In this document: positions 6,898 to 14,438 of the stretch, in pieces
How the letters are laid out: every line of letters begins with the position of its first letter
Numbering within the stretch: position 1 is the first letter of the stretch
From: Anaerolineaceae bacterium UBA6107
Lineage (GTDB): Bacteria > Chloroflexota > Anaerolineae > Anaerolineales > Anaerolineaceae
Direction of reading: 5' to 3'
Assembly (NCBI GenBank): GCA_002428455.1
Contig: DIWL01000003.1
Location: 2,726-18,391 of the forward strand
Length of the DNA: 15,666 nt
Notes under the pieces: generated by a model
What the model was told of the DNA's origin: nothing
What the model saw: the letters and a program-made list of their open reading frames with translations, nothing else
Databases searched by the model: none
Program-made: the position numbers and the translations under genes

Positions 6898-8565
6898 ATG
6901 GTTCTTGAAGGTTATCAATACGCTTGGCTGGTTTTTCTGTTTATCGCACTTTTCTTTGTTGTCCGCATCATTGTAGGTGTGTGGGCAGGCAGGAAGGTGC
7001 AGGATAATACAGACTACGTCGTGGCTGGCAGACGGCTGCCCATTCACATGGCAGCGGCCTCCATCATGGCTACCTGGTTCGCGGCTGAAACCCTGATGGG
7101 GGCTTCAGAGACGGCGTACGACTACGGTTTCCAGGGGGTGGTCTTCGATCCCTTTGGCGCATCGGCCTGTCTCTTCCTCTCAGGGTTCCTGTTTGTCCGC
7201 CTGATGCGACGCGCGAAATACCTGACCATTGTGGACTTCTTCGAACGACGATACAACAAGTTCACCGTTGTTCTCTCGGTGGTCGCGGAAATGCTGACCT
7301 ACTTCTCCTGGACAGCCGCGCAGATCGTGGCCGGTGGTGCCATTGCCCAGGGTATTTTCGGGCTTGACCCGGTATGGGGCATGGTCATTGTGATCACGAT
7401 CGTGGCAGGATACACCATGATGGGTGGCATGATGGCAGACACCATGCTGGACTTCTTCCAGATGTTTCTGACGTCTATCGGCATTACGATGGTGTTCATC
7501 TTTATGCTAAAAGCGGTAGGCGGCTTCCCCGGCATGATCGAAGGGGCTGGTTCCACTTATGTCTCGGAGCCGTTCAACCTGCTGCCCATCAAGGGTGAAG
7601 GTTACCTGGGCTATACCGGTGCGACCGGCTGGATGTACTGGCTGGCAGCCTGGATGGCGATCGGTCTCGGCTCGGTAGCCACCCAGGACCTGATGCAGCG
7701 TTCGATGGCTGCCCGTAACCAGGCCACATCGGTCTATGGTTCCTACTTCGCAGGTGTGCTCTACCTCTTCTTCGGCATTATGAGCCCGTTGATCGGTATC
7801 ATGACCTACAAGTTGAACCCGGGCATGGAGGATACCAGCTACCTGCTGGTACACGCTGCCATGGAACACATGCCGGCGCTCCTGACTGCCATCTTCATCG
7901 CCGCGCTGGTTTCAGCGCTGATGAGTACTTCCGACAGCTCGCTGCTGGCGGGTGCTTCGGCTGTGACCGAGAATCTCATCCCCTTGATCACCGGTAAGAA
8001 ACTGGAGGGCAAGAAAGCGTTATGGGCGACCCGTATCATGGTGCTCGTCAACGCTGCGGTCGGGCTGGCCATAGCGCTTTGGGCGCAAACGATCTATGAG
8101 TTATCCATTGTTGCCTGGACACTGCTCCTGGTGGGCCTCTTCACGCCATTTGCATTCGGCATGTATTGGAAGAAAGCTAACGCATCAGGAGCCAACGCCG
8201 CGTTCATCGGTGGATTCACGGTCTGGATTCTGGCAACGATCTTCTTCTTCAACACAGGTCTGGGCGGGCAATCTACCGCGGTTGTATGCGAGTACGTTCC
8301 AGATGCTGCGGTGTCGGTTTTCAGCAATGATGGCTGGTGGTGTGCCTTCTGGGATGCGGTTTACGTGGCGTCCTTTGTGGCCTTCCTCTCAGCCATTATT
8401 CTGATGATCGTAGTGTCACTGGCCACACAGAAGAAAGATCCTGCCAAGAAGTTGGTGGATTACTACGGCGAGCCGATTGACATGAATCCCAAGCTGCACC
8501 TGGGTATTCTGCCCATCAAGGATGCCTTCCGCAAGATTACCAAGGAAGAAAAGGAGATCACCTGA
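6898..8565 (+). CDS. Sodium:solute symporter (SSS family)
   Basis: A 555-residue membrane carrier of the SSF/SSS family (PutP, PanF, vSGLT fold). About 13 hydrophobic segments begin with one at 8-29. Family landmarks are DYVVAGRRLP (39-48), the ATWFAAETLMGASETAY helix near 58-74, and the signature region IAALVSALMSTSDSSLLAG (334-352), whose Ser/Thr at 343-344 correspond to the Na2-site residues of PutP. It probably imports an organic solute with Na+; the substrate cannot be read from sequence, but the 49-base gap from patA suggests an amine, amino acid or keto acid product of the pathway. The start at 6898 follows AAAGGGA at 6 or 7 bases; the upstream in-frame start would overlap patA and lacks a site. 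The C-terminal tail of about 50 residues after the last helix is hydrophilic and lysine-rich. Confidence 0.88.
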   Translation: MVLEGYQYAWLVFLFIALFFVVRIIVGVWAGRKVQDNTDYVVAGRRLPIHMAAASIMATWFAAETLMGASETAYDYGFQGVVFDPFGASACLFLSGFLFVRLMRRAKYLTIVDFFERRYNKFTVVLSVVAEMLTYFSWTAAQIVAGGAIAQGIFGLDPVWGMVIVITIVAGYTMMGGMMADTMLDFFQMFLTSIGITMVFIFMLKAVGGFPGMIEGAGSTYVSEPFNLLPIKGEGYLGYTGATGWMYWLAAWMAIGLGSVATQDLMQRSMAARNQATSVYGSYFAGVLYLFFGIMSPLIGIMTYKLNPGMEDTSYLLVHAAMEHMPALLTAIFIAALVSALMSTSDSSLLAGASAVTENLIPLITGKKLEGKKALWATRIMVLVNAAVGLAIALWAQTIYELSIVAWTLLLVGLFTPFAFGMYWKKANASGANAAFIGGFTVWILATIFFFNTGLGGQSTAVVCEYVPDAAVSVFSNDGWWCAFWDAVYVASFVAFLSAIILMIVVSLATQKKDPAKKLVDYYGEPIDMNPKLHLGILPIKDAFRKITKEEKEIT

Positions 8566-8575
8566 TCTTCTTAAG

Positions 8576-8670
8576 GCCTGGTTGTACTTTGAATTATTTT
8601 CCAGGCTGTCTACTTGAAATGTAAGTGAGTATAATGAGTGGCGTCCAGGGTTGTAGTCTTTGGACGCCAC
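8576..8670 (+). promoter_or_regulatory. Intergenic stem-loops and candidate promoter upstream of the small membrane protein gene
   Basis: Three elements lie in 95 bases. A 6-bp inverted repeat, GCCTGG (8576-8581) with CCAGGC (8601-8606), follows the symporter without a T-run. A perfect TATAAT occurs at 8630-8635 with no convincing -35. A perfect 10-bp stem, GTGGCGTCCA (8638-8647) with TGGACGCCAC (8661-8670) and a 13-base loop, begins where that promoter would start its transcript. The large stem has no T-tract on either strand, so a 5' leader structure or mRNA-stability hairpin fits better than a terminator. Confidence 0.45.
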
Positions 8671-8710
8671 CCCATGTTTACTTGTAATCATCCCCAAACC
8701 GGGAGGTTGA

Positions 8711-9256
8711 TTGAACCAAATGTCGAATTTTAATCCTGAAGAACTCAAGTATTACGCGCTCATTTTCGGGGTCATTCTGCTTGTCGTTTTTCTCTGGCGC
8801 AAAGCCGTCAGGAAAGTGCGCAAGGACCAGGAAGCGAAACTGAAGGAAAAATCCGGTTATAGACCAGCTACCAGGGTCATGACTGAAAAACCTGCAATGA
8901 CCGAAGAGCAATTCAACAAAGCCTGGAAGAGCCTCTCCTACCTCATTTTACTGGCCGGGGTGGGGAACCTGTATATGGCTTACACGGCAATTAGAAGTGC
9001 CACGCAGCCCGACGGATTGTGGGTCTGGTGGGTCGACGCGGTCTTCAGCATTCTGGCAGCAGGAGCCGCTTTTATGATGTGGCGTAAAAGACAAAAACTC
9101 TGGGTGTTTATTTACTTTATTTTGCTGCTTGTGCCCATCTTCCTGTTCATGTCCATCAAAGGATCGCCATTCAAAGTTGGCGCACTGATCCATCTTTTCC
9201 CGCTGGTGCTGCTCTACTTCGCCCTCAAGCCGATTTGGGCTGGAATGAAAGAATAA
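8711..9256 (+). CDS. Small five-helix membrane protein of unknown function
   Basis: I do not recognise this protein. It has 181 residues if it starts at TTG 8711, or 178 from ATG 8720. GGGAGG lies 4 bases before the TTG, the same spacing as in patA, but 13 before the ATG, which favours TTG. The layout is: a helix at about 14-29, a basic cytoplasmic-type linker (about 30-70, many Lys/Arg), then four helices at roughly 74-94, 103-124, 131-148 and 155-172. WVWWVDA (104-110) and the Lys/Arg-rich turn at 125-129 stand out. By the positive-inside rule the linker and the 125-129 turn are probably cytoplasmic. It is 145 bases after the symporter on the same strand and before a strong terminator, so it may be the last gene of the patA operon or a separate unit. 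A transporter accessory role is only a guess. Confidence 0.75.
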   Translation: MNQMSNFNPEELKYYALIFGVILLVVFLWRKAVRKVRKDQEAKLKEKSGYRPATRVMTEKPAMTEEQFNKAWKSLSYLILLAGVGNLYMAYTAIRSATQPDGLWVWWVDAVFSILAAGAAFMMWRKRQKLWVFIYFILLLVPIFLFMSIKGSPFKVGALIHLFPLVLLYFALKPIWAGMKE

Positions 9257-9273
9257 TTCCCTGGTTACAAACG

Positions 9274-9310
9274 AAACATCCCCCGGCATGACTGCCGGGG
9301 GATGTTTTTC
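9274..9310 (+). terminator. Strong rho-independent terminator, 15-bp stem
   Basis: AAACATCCCCCGGCA (9274-9288) pairs perfectly with TGCCGGGGGATGTTT (9293-9307) across a TGAC loop, and the T-run continues to 9309 and on into TTATTTTG. It lies 17 bases after the small membrane protein gene. It also sits directly downstream of the convergent aminotransferase gene (stop at 9324), whose transcript reads TTT after the stem, so it probably serves both directions. Confidence 0.92.
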
Positions 9311-9323
9311 TTATTTTGTTGCA

Positions 9324-10676
9324 TCAATCCAGTATTTGCTCCACAGCTTCGTGGAAGACCCGCGTATGGTAATCAATATCCGCTTCGGTCACATCCGGGG
9401 CGATGAGCGCCATGTTGTGGAACGGTGTCATTAGGATGCCGCGGTTCATCGCCGCCAGGTGCATGTAGCGGTCCAGTTCGGAATCCACGGCCGCTTCAGC
9501 GTCACCGCCATTGCGCGGCAGTTCAGGGCAGAACCAGTATTCCGCGCGGCAGCCCAGACGGTTGATGACCCAGGGCAGTTGAAACTCATCAATAACCTGT
9601 TTCACACCGTCTGTAAATCGCATTGCCAGGGGGATGGTGTGGGCAAAAGTTTCCTTGTTTAAGGTTGATTGCAGGGTGGTGCGCATCGCTGCCAGTGAAA
9701 GTGCGTTACCGGCAAGCGTGCCGCCGATACCGCCTACATCAGATTCATCCACCTTGATGCTCTTTGACACTCTATCCCCAACCTCTTCTGATAGACCATA
9801 AACCGCCGCCGGTACGCCGCTGCCAATGGTCTTGCCGACGGTCAGGATGTCGGGTTCCAAACCGGCTTCACCTGTATATCCGCCGGGTCCGGCACACATC
9901 GTGTGGGTCTCATCGATGATCAGTAGTGTGCCGTACTTGCGGGTGAGTTCACGCAGCGCATCGTGGTAACCCGGGTCCGGATGGATGATCCCGATATTGG
10001 TCATCACCGGCTCCGCCAGTACGCAGGCGATGTCACCAGCCGCCAGTGCCTGCTCCAACGCGGGAATATTGTTCCACGGGATCACCCGGGTGGTTACCAC
10101 CGGGTTCACCTGCGGGCCGATCGCCCCCGGGCGCGGACCGGGGATGCCGTCGTTGATGGTGATAAAAGTTTCATCCACTGAGCCGTGGTAACAATAGTCA
10201 TAGACCAGTACATAAGGCCGCTTGGTAATGTGCCGGCAGAGGCGCAGCACAAAACGGTTGGCATCGGTTGCGGTGAGGGTCGTCTGCCAGTATTTCAGTT
10301 TGAAGCGCTTCTGCAACTCCTCGCCAACCCAGATGGCGTCTTCGGTGGGCAGCATAAACGTGATGCCGTTGTCCAGCTGTTTTTTGATCTCGGATATCGT
10401 TATGTCTGGTGAGTGACCGACCATCGCGCCGGTATCACCCAGGCAGAAATCGAGAAACTCCTTGCCATCCGCGCAGGTGAAATGAGCTCCCTTGGCATGA
10501 TCGACAAACAACGGGTATCCGCCCGCCCAGCGTACCATCCAGTTCATCGGTACGCCGTCGAGCAGGCAGCCTTTGGCACGCTGGTAGAGGGCATAACACT
10601 TGGGGTGTTCCCTTGCGAACAGTTGGATTTCCTGTTCAAGCACTTTATCCAGTTTCTCTCGGTTGATCGTTGACAT
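9324..10676 (-). CDS. Class III aminotransferase, glutamate-1-semialdehyde aminomutase-like, substrate unknown
   Basis: A 450-residue fold-type I PLP protein. DYCYHGSVDETF (160-171), AEPVMTN (221-227), LLIIDETHTM with Asp 255, and ILTVGKTIGSGVPAAVYG with Lys 282 place it with glutamate-1-semialdehyde aminomutase and beta-amino acid aminotransferase relatives. The usual S/N-SGTEA phosphate loop is replaced by TATDANRF at 135-142, and the usual DE-V-Q/M-T by DETHT. These changes and the catabolic neighbourhood argue against a heme-pathway HemL. It may transaminate a beta- or omega-amino acid, or act as an aminomutase or racemase. The start at 10676 has GAGAGGAG 5 or 6 bases upstream; an in-frame start at 10742 would precede the candidate promoter (TATAAT, 10710-10715) and is rejected. 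It is monocistronic, converging on the terminator at 9274 and divergent from the dynamin gene. Confidence 0.82.
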   Translation of the reverse strand: MSTINREKLDKVLEQEIQLFAREHPKCYALYQRAKGCLLDGVPMNWMVRWAGGYPLFVDHAKGAHFTCADGKEFLDFCLGDTGAMVGHSPDITISEIKKQLDNGITFMLPTEDAIWVGEELQKRFKLKYWQTTLTATDANRFVLRLCRHITKRPYVLVYDYCYHGSVDETFITINDGIPGPRPGAIGPQVNPVVTTRVIPWNNIPALEQALAAGDIACVLAEPVMTNIGIIHPDPGYHDALRELTRKYGTLLIIDETHTMCAGPGGYTGEAGLEPDILTVGKTIGSGVPAAVYGLSEEVGDRVSKSIKVDESDVGGIGGTLAGNALSLAAMRTTLQSTLNKETFAHTIPLAMRFTDGVKQVIDEFQLPWVINRLGCRAEYWFCPELPRNGGDAEAAVDSELDRYMHLAAMNRGILMTPFHNMALIAPDVTEADIDYHTRVFHEAVEQILD

Positions 10677-10709
10677 GGCGCTCCTCTCTATAAAATGATT
10701 TATGGAGTA

Positions 10710-10715
10710 ATTATA
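10710..10715 (-). promoter_or_regulatory. Candidate -10 box for the aminomutase-like gene
   Basis: A perfect TATAAT on the minus strand, 34 bases before the ATG at 10676. Upstream is TTGTGT with a short 15-base spacer, a poor -35. Position and strand fit, but the region is AT-rich and this could be coincidence. Confidence 0.35.
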
Positions 10716-10748
10716 TTCATCCCGAAAAAAACACAATATCAAACAGGC

Positions 10749-10754
10749 TATAAT
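10749..10754 (+). promoter_or_regulatory. Candidate -10 box for the dynamin-like gene
   Basis: A perfect TATAAT, 71 bases before the ATG at 10826, back to back with the leftward box at 10710-10715. The -35 region is an A-run without consensus. It would give a leader of about 65 bases ending in the GAGGGA ribosome-binding site. Confidence 0.35.
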
Positions 10755-10825
10755 AAAGATTACAACCGGAAAGAACCGATGGTAGTAGTAAGTATCCGAT
10801 CCGGTGGAACAATGAGGGAATAAAA

Positions 10826-12553
10826 ATGAAAATATTAACTCCAGACCAGGAAAATGTGCTGCAGCGTGAACGGAATTTCCTCAATGACCTGCGCTTGAAA
10901 CTGGTGGAATACAACGCCTCCAGGGATCACATGGATTCGCTGGGACAGTCCATCCGCCAGCTTGATGATCTCTTCCTGCTGGTAATCGTCGGCGAGTTTA
11001 ATGCCGGAAAGAGCGCCTTCATCAACGCTTTGCTCGGGGAAAAAATGTTGAAGGAAGGGGTAACCCCTACCACATCTCAGGTCACCATCCTGCGTTACGG
11101 TGAGACCGCTGGTTCCAGCCTGGTGGAGGAGGGGCATACGCTCATGCTTTTCCCGGTTGATCTGTTGTCTGAACTGAGTATCGTAGACACTCCCGGTACT
11201 AACGCGGTCATCCGCCAGCATGAGGTATTAACGACCAACTTTATCCCCCGGGCCGACCTGGTGCTGTTCGTCACTTCTGCTGACCGCCCCTTCACTGAAA
11301 GCGAACGCGCTTTTATGTCGCACATCCGTGACTGGGGCAAGAAAGTTCTCATCATCCTCAATAAGATCGACCTGCTGCAGAGCGAGGATGAATTGAACCA
11401 GGTGCTGGAGTTTGTAAAAGAGAATGCGCATTCACTGTTGGGCAGCACTCCTGAGGTCTTCCCGGTTAGCGCACGCCTGGCGTTGCGCGCGAAAAGCGGA
11501 GAGCCGCAATTGTGGCAACCTAGCGGATTCGCCGCGCTGGAAAACTACATCCGTGACAACCTGGATCAGACCGAACAGGTGCGGCTCAAGTTCCTCAACC
11601 CTCTCGGGGTGGCTGCCCACCTTACCGCTGAATACCGCGAACGCGCTGAAACTCAAAGCCAGATCCTGTCCGAGGACATCGTTCTACTGCAGAACGTTGA
11701 ACGCCAGCAGGCCGTTTACAAGACGGATATGCAAAAAGATTTCGCTTTTCGTATGGCGGATGTGGAAAATATTTTTTACACCATGGAACAACGCGGTGAT
11801 GAATTCTTTGAGGATCGTTTCCGTTTGAGTCACGTGCTTGACCTGCTGAAAAAAGAACGCATGCAGTCAGATTTTACCCGCCAGGTCATCGCAGATCTTC
11901 CGCAGCAGGTGGAAACGAAGGTTGAAGCACTCATTGATTGGCTGGTCGAGTCTGACCTGCAGCAATGGAAATCGGTCACCGGTTACCTGGCAGACCGCCA
12001 GCGTGAACACAAGGACAATATTATCGGAGAAGGCATCAATACCAATTTCAGGTATGACCGTAACCGGCTGCTGGAAGCCATTGGCGGTGAAGCCGAGCAG
12101 GTGGTCAAAAGTTATGATAAACGCAAGGAAGCTAACGCGATTGCTGAAAAGGCCATGAACGCCGTGACTGCCTCAGCGGCTGTCGAGGTGGGCGCGATCG
12201 GTCTGGGCACCCTGGTGACCATTCTGGCTACCACAGCAGCCGCTGATGTCACCGGTATCCTGGCTGCCGGGGCAGTGGCCGCTCTGGGTTTGTTCATCAT
12301 ACCGGCCAAACGGCGCTCAGCCAAAAATGAATTGCACGAAAAAATGACTGCCTTGCGCGTGGACATGATAGATTCTCTCAAAGCCGAGTTTGAGAAGGAG
12401 ATCGATGGCAGTCTCAAACGTATTGAAGAAGCGATCACACCCTACACCCGCTTTATCCGCGCGGAAACTGAACACACGGATAAGATCCAGGCAGACTTGA
12501 AAGCTGCGCAATTGGAGATCAGCCAGATTCGCTCACTGGTAGAGAGCTGGTAA
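10826..12553 (+). CDS. Bacterial dynamin-like GTPase with C-terminal membrane hairpin
   Basis: A 575-residue large GTPase. All five G motifs are visible: GEFNAGKS (56-63), the switch Thr in TPTTSQ (80-85), DTPGT (121-125), NKID (179-182) and VSA (214-216). A long helical stalk with coiled-coil character follows (about 245-445), then two hydrophobic stretches at 451-471 and 475-493 forming a likely membrane-inserted paddle, then a further helical segment to the end. This order (short N-terminal helix, GTPase, stalk, paddle, stalk) is that of bacterial dynamin-like proteins such as Nostoc BDLP, which bind and remodel membranes in a GTP-dependent way. Such proteins often occur as adjacent pairs; here there is only one. 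Neighbouring genes are divergent (aminotransferase) and convergent (ABC exporter), so it has no operon partner and its role is unknown. The start at 10826 has GAGGGA about 6 bases upstream. Confidence 0.88.
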   Translation: MKILTPDQENVLQRERNFLNDLRLKLVEYNASRDHMDSLGQSIRQLDDLFLLVIVGEFNAGKSAFINALLGEKMLKEGVTPTTSQVTILRYGETAGSSLVEEGHTLMLFPVDLLSELSIVDTPGTNAVIRQHEVLTTNFIPRADLVLFVTSADRPFTESERAFMSHIRDWGKKVLIILNKIDLLQSEDELNQVLEFVKENAHSLLGSTPEVFPVSARLALRAKSGEPQLWQPSGFAALENYIRDNLDQTEQVRLKFLNPLGVAAHLTAEYRERAETQSQILSEDIVLLQNVERQQAVYKTDMQKDFAFRMADVENIFYTMEQRGDEFFEDRFRLSHVLDLLKKERMQSDFTRQVIADLPQQVETKVEALIDWLVESDLQQWKSVTGYLADRQREHKDNIIGEGINTNFRYDRNRLLEAIGGEAEQVVKSYDKRKEANAIAEKAMNAVTASAAVEVGAIGLGTLVTILATTAAADVTGILAAGAVAALGLFIIPAKRRSAKNELHEKMTALRVDMIDSLKAEFEKEIDGSLKRIEEAITPYTRFIRAETEHTDKIQADLKAAQLEISQIRSLVESW

Positions 12554-12573
12554 TCTTCCCCCATTGATATTTG

Positions 12574-12622
12574 CCGGCGGTTATGGTCAGGCTTCCTGGC
12601 TTTGGCCGCCGGTTTTATTTTT
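12574..12622 (+). terminator. Terminator between dynamin and ABC exporter genes
   Basis: CCGGCGG (12574-12580) pairs with CCGCCGG (12606-12612). The 25-base interior contains a further small AGG/CCT inversion, and TTTTATTTTT follows on the plus strand. It lies 21 bases after the dynamin stop. The T-run overlaps the stop codon (12615-12617) of the convergent ABC gene, so it is chiefly the dynamin terminator. Confidence 0.8.
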
Positions 12623-14438
12623 CCATAAACTGGCGTTCATACAATTGCGCGTACAGACCTTTGCGCTGCAGTAACTCGGTGTGCGTTCCCTGCTCTACAA
12701 TGCGTCCATCGTCAATAACGTGCACCTGGTCAGCGCTGCGCACGGTGCTCAAGCGGTGGGCAATTACCACGGCGGTGCGACCCTTCAGTAATCGGGCAAT
12801 GGCTTCCTGCAGCAGCGCCTCGGTCACCGAGTCAATGTTCGCGGTGGCTTCATCTAGTATTAAAATGCGCGGATCAGTCAGCAATGCCCTGGCGATACTG
12901 ATCAATTGGCGCTGCCCTTGTGAGAGATTCACCCCACCTTCCAGCACACGCGTCTGGTAACCATCCGGCAGGCGCATGATGAAGTCGTGGGCGTTCGCCT
13001 GTTGCGCTGCCATGATCATTTCATCATCTTTGGCACCTGGGTTGCCATACTTGATATTCTCTGCAATGCTGCGTGAGAACAGGAAGGGATCCTGCGCGAT
13101 CACCCGCACCTGTTGATGAAGGGAGGCTGTGGTGATCTCACGGATATCATAGCCGTCAATGTTGATCGAACCCTCGGTCACATCATAAAATCTGGCGATC
13201 AGGTTGGCGATGGTGGTCTTGCCCGCGCCGGTCGGTCCCACCAGCGCAGCGGTCTTGCCTGCCGGGATATGCAGGTTGACCTGGTGCAGTACTTCCGGCA
13301 ATTCCTCGCGATACTTGAACGATACGTTCGTCAGCCTGATCTCACCTTTGACCGGTGGCAGGGGTACCGCGCCGGGCGCGTCGTCGATCTCCACCGGGGT
13401 GTCCAGCAGGTTTACCACCTGCTCTCCTCCCGCCATGGCGGATTGGAAGGTCGTGTAGATCCGGCTCAATTCCTGGATCGGCTGGAAGAAGCGTGAGACG
13501 TACGAGAGGAAGGCGACCATGATGCCCAGCGTAACCTCTCCACCCATCACAAAATGTCCGCCAAACCATAATACGATGACCGTCGCAAGCATCCCCAGCA
13601 TCTCAATGGTAGGCAGGAAGATGAAGGACAGGTTCATGGCGTTAATATAGGCATTGCGGTTCTCGCGGTTCACCTGTTCAAAGCGGTCCTGGCTGGTCTT
13701 TTCGCGTGTGAAAGCCTGGATGGCACGCATCCCGTTGATATCCTCCGCCAGGTCGCCCACCACTGCTGCCACGCTGGAGCGGGTTTCACGGAATGCCCGG
13801 CGTGCCTGGCGCGAGAACAACCAGGTAGCCAATACCATCAAAGGCAGCACAATGAAGGTGAGCAGGGCGAGTTTTGGGCTCATGCCCAGCATGATGACGA
13901 TGATTCCCACCAGCACGATAAAGTCTCCCAGCAGGGTGATGACTCCTTGTGAGAGCAATTCGTTGATCTCCGCAACATCATTGATGACGCGGGAAACGGT
14001 GACCCCCACGATGTGCCGGTCCTGGTAGCCCAGGGGTAGCCGCTGCAGATGCCGGAAAAGATCTCCGCGCAGGGTGGACAGCACGCGTTGACCGATCCAC
14101 GCGAGGGTGTAACTCTGTAGTGAGGTGACTGCGAATAGCAGCACGAACGTGATGCCGAGCAGGATCGCAATTCTTACCAGACCCGGCATGTCTCCCTTTG
14201 TGATGTATTGGTCGATCGCCACCTTGATCAGGTAGGGGGTCAGCAGGGTCAGGCCGGATTGCACCAGGGTGAGTAGGAAAGCCTCGAACATGCGCCACTT
14301 GTGCGGATTGAGGTAAGCCAGCATCCGTTTTACGACCCGCGGATTGTAAACATCACCGCCTTTGCCGTCGACACTGCCGAAATCCTCCAGCAATGAACGC
14401 GGACCAAGTCCAAAAGAGGGTCCAACTGAGAAGCTCAT
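12615..14438 (-). CDS. Heterodimeric ABC exporter half-transporter, catalytic-Glu chain (TM288/BmrD-like)
   Basis: A 607-residue type IV ABC half-transporter: six membrane helices in about 50-335, then one nucleotide-binding domain. Walker A is GPTGAGKT (401-408), the Q-loop Gln is at about 449, the signature is LSQGQ (505-509), Walker B is ILILDE with the catalytic Glu at 530, and the switch His is at 561. The Gln-substituted signature, together with the upstream partner's Asp in Walker B, is the asymmetry known for TM287/288-type heterodimers. Its ATG overlaps the partner's TGA by 4 bases (ATGA), with AGGAAGG 7 or 8 bases upstream, so translation is probably coupled and stoichiometry equal. 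Such complexes export hydrophobic compounds, lipids or peptides from the inner leaflet; the substrate here is unknown. An N-terminal extension of about 30 residues, Gly/Ser-rich, precedes the first helix. Confidence 0.92.
   Translation of the reverse strand: MSFSVGPSFGLGPRSLLEDFGSVDGKGGDVYNPRVVKRMLAYLNPHKWRMFEAFLLTLVQSGLTLLTPYLIKVAIDQYITKGDMPGLVRIAILLGITFVLLFAVTSLQSYTLAWIGQRVLSTLRGDLFRHLQRLPLGYQDRHIVGVTVSRVINDVAEINELLSQGVITLLGDFIVLVGIIVIMLGMSPKLALLTFIVLPLMVLATWLFSRQARRAFRETRSSVAAVVGDLAEDINGMRAIQAFTREKTSQDRFEQVNRENRNAYINAMNLSFIFLPTIEMLGMLATVIVLWFGGHFVMGGEVTLGIMVAFLSYVSRFFQPIQELSRIYTTFQSAMAGGEQVVNLLDTPVEIDDAPGAVPLPPVKGEIRLTNVSFKYREELPEVLHQVNLHIPAGKTAALVGPTGAGKTTIANLIARFYDVTEGSINIDGYDIREITTASLHQQVRVIAQDPFLFSRSIAENIKYGNPGAKDDEMIMAAQQANAHDFIMRLPDGYQTRVLEGGVNLSQGQRQLISIARALLTDPRILILDEATANIDSVTEALLQEAIARLLKGRTAVVIAHRLSTVRSADQVHVIDDGRIVEQGTHTELLQRKGLYAQLYERQFMEK

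Noticed and set aside
9324..10676. Heme-biosynthetic glutamate-1-semialdehyde aminomutase (hemL)
   Set aside because: The phosphate-loop and DEVMT-type motifs differ, no other tetrapyrrole gene is nearby, and the gene sits in a catabolic neighbourhood.
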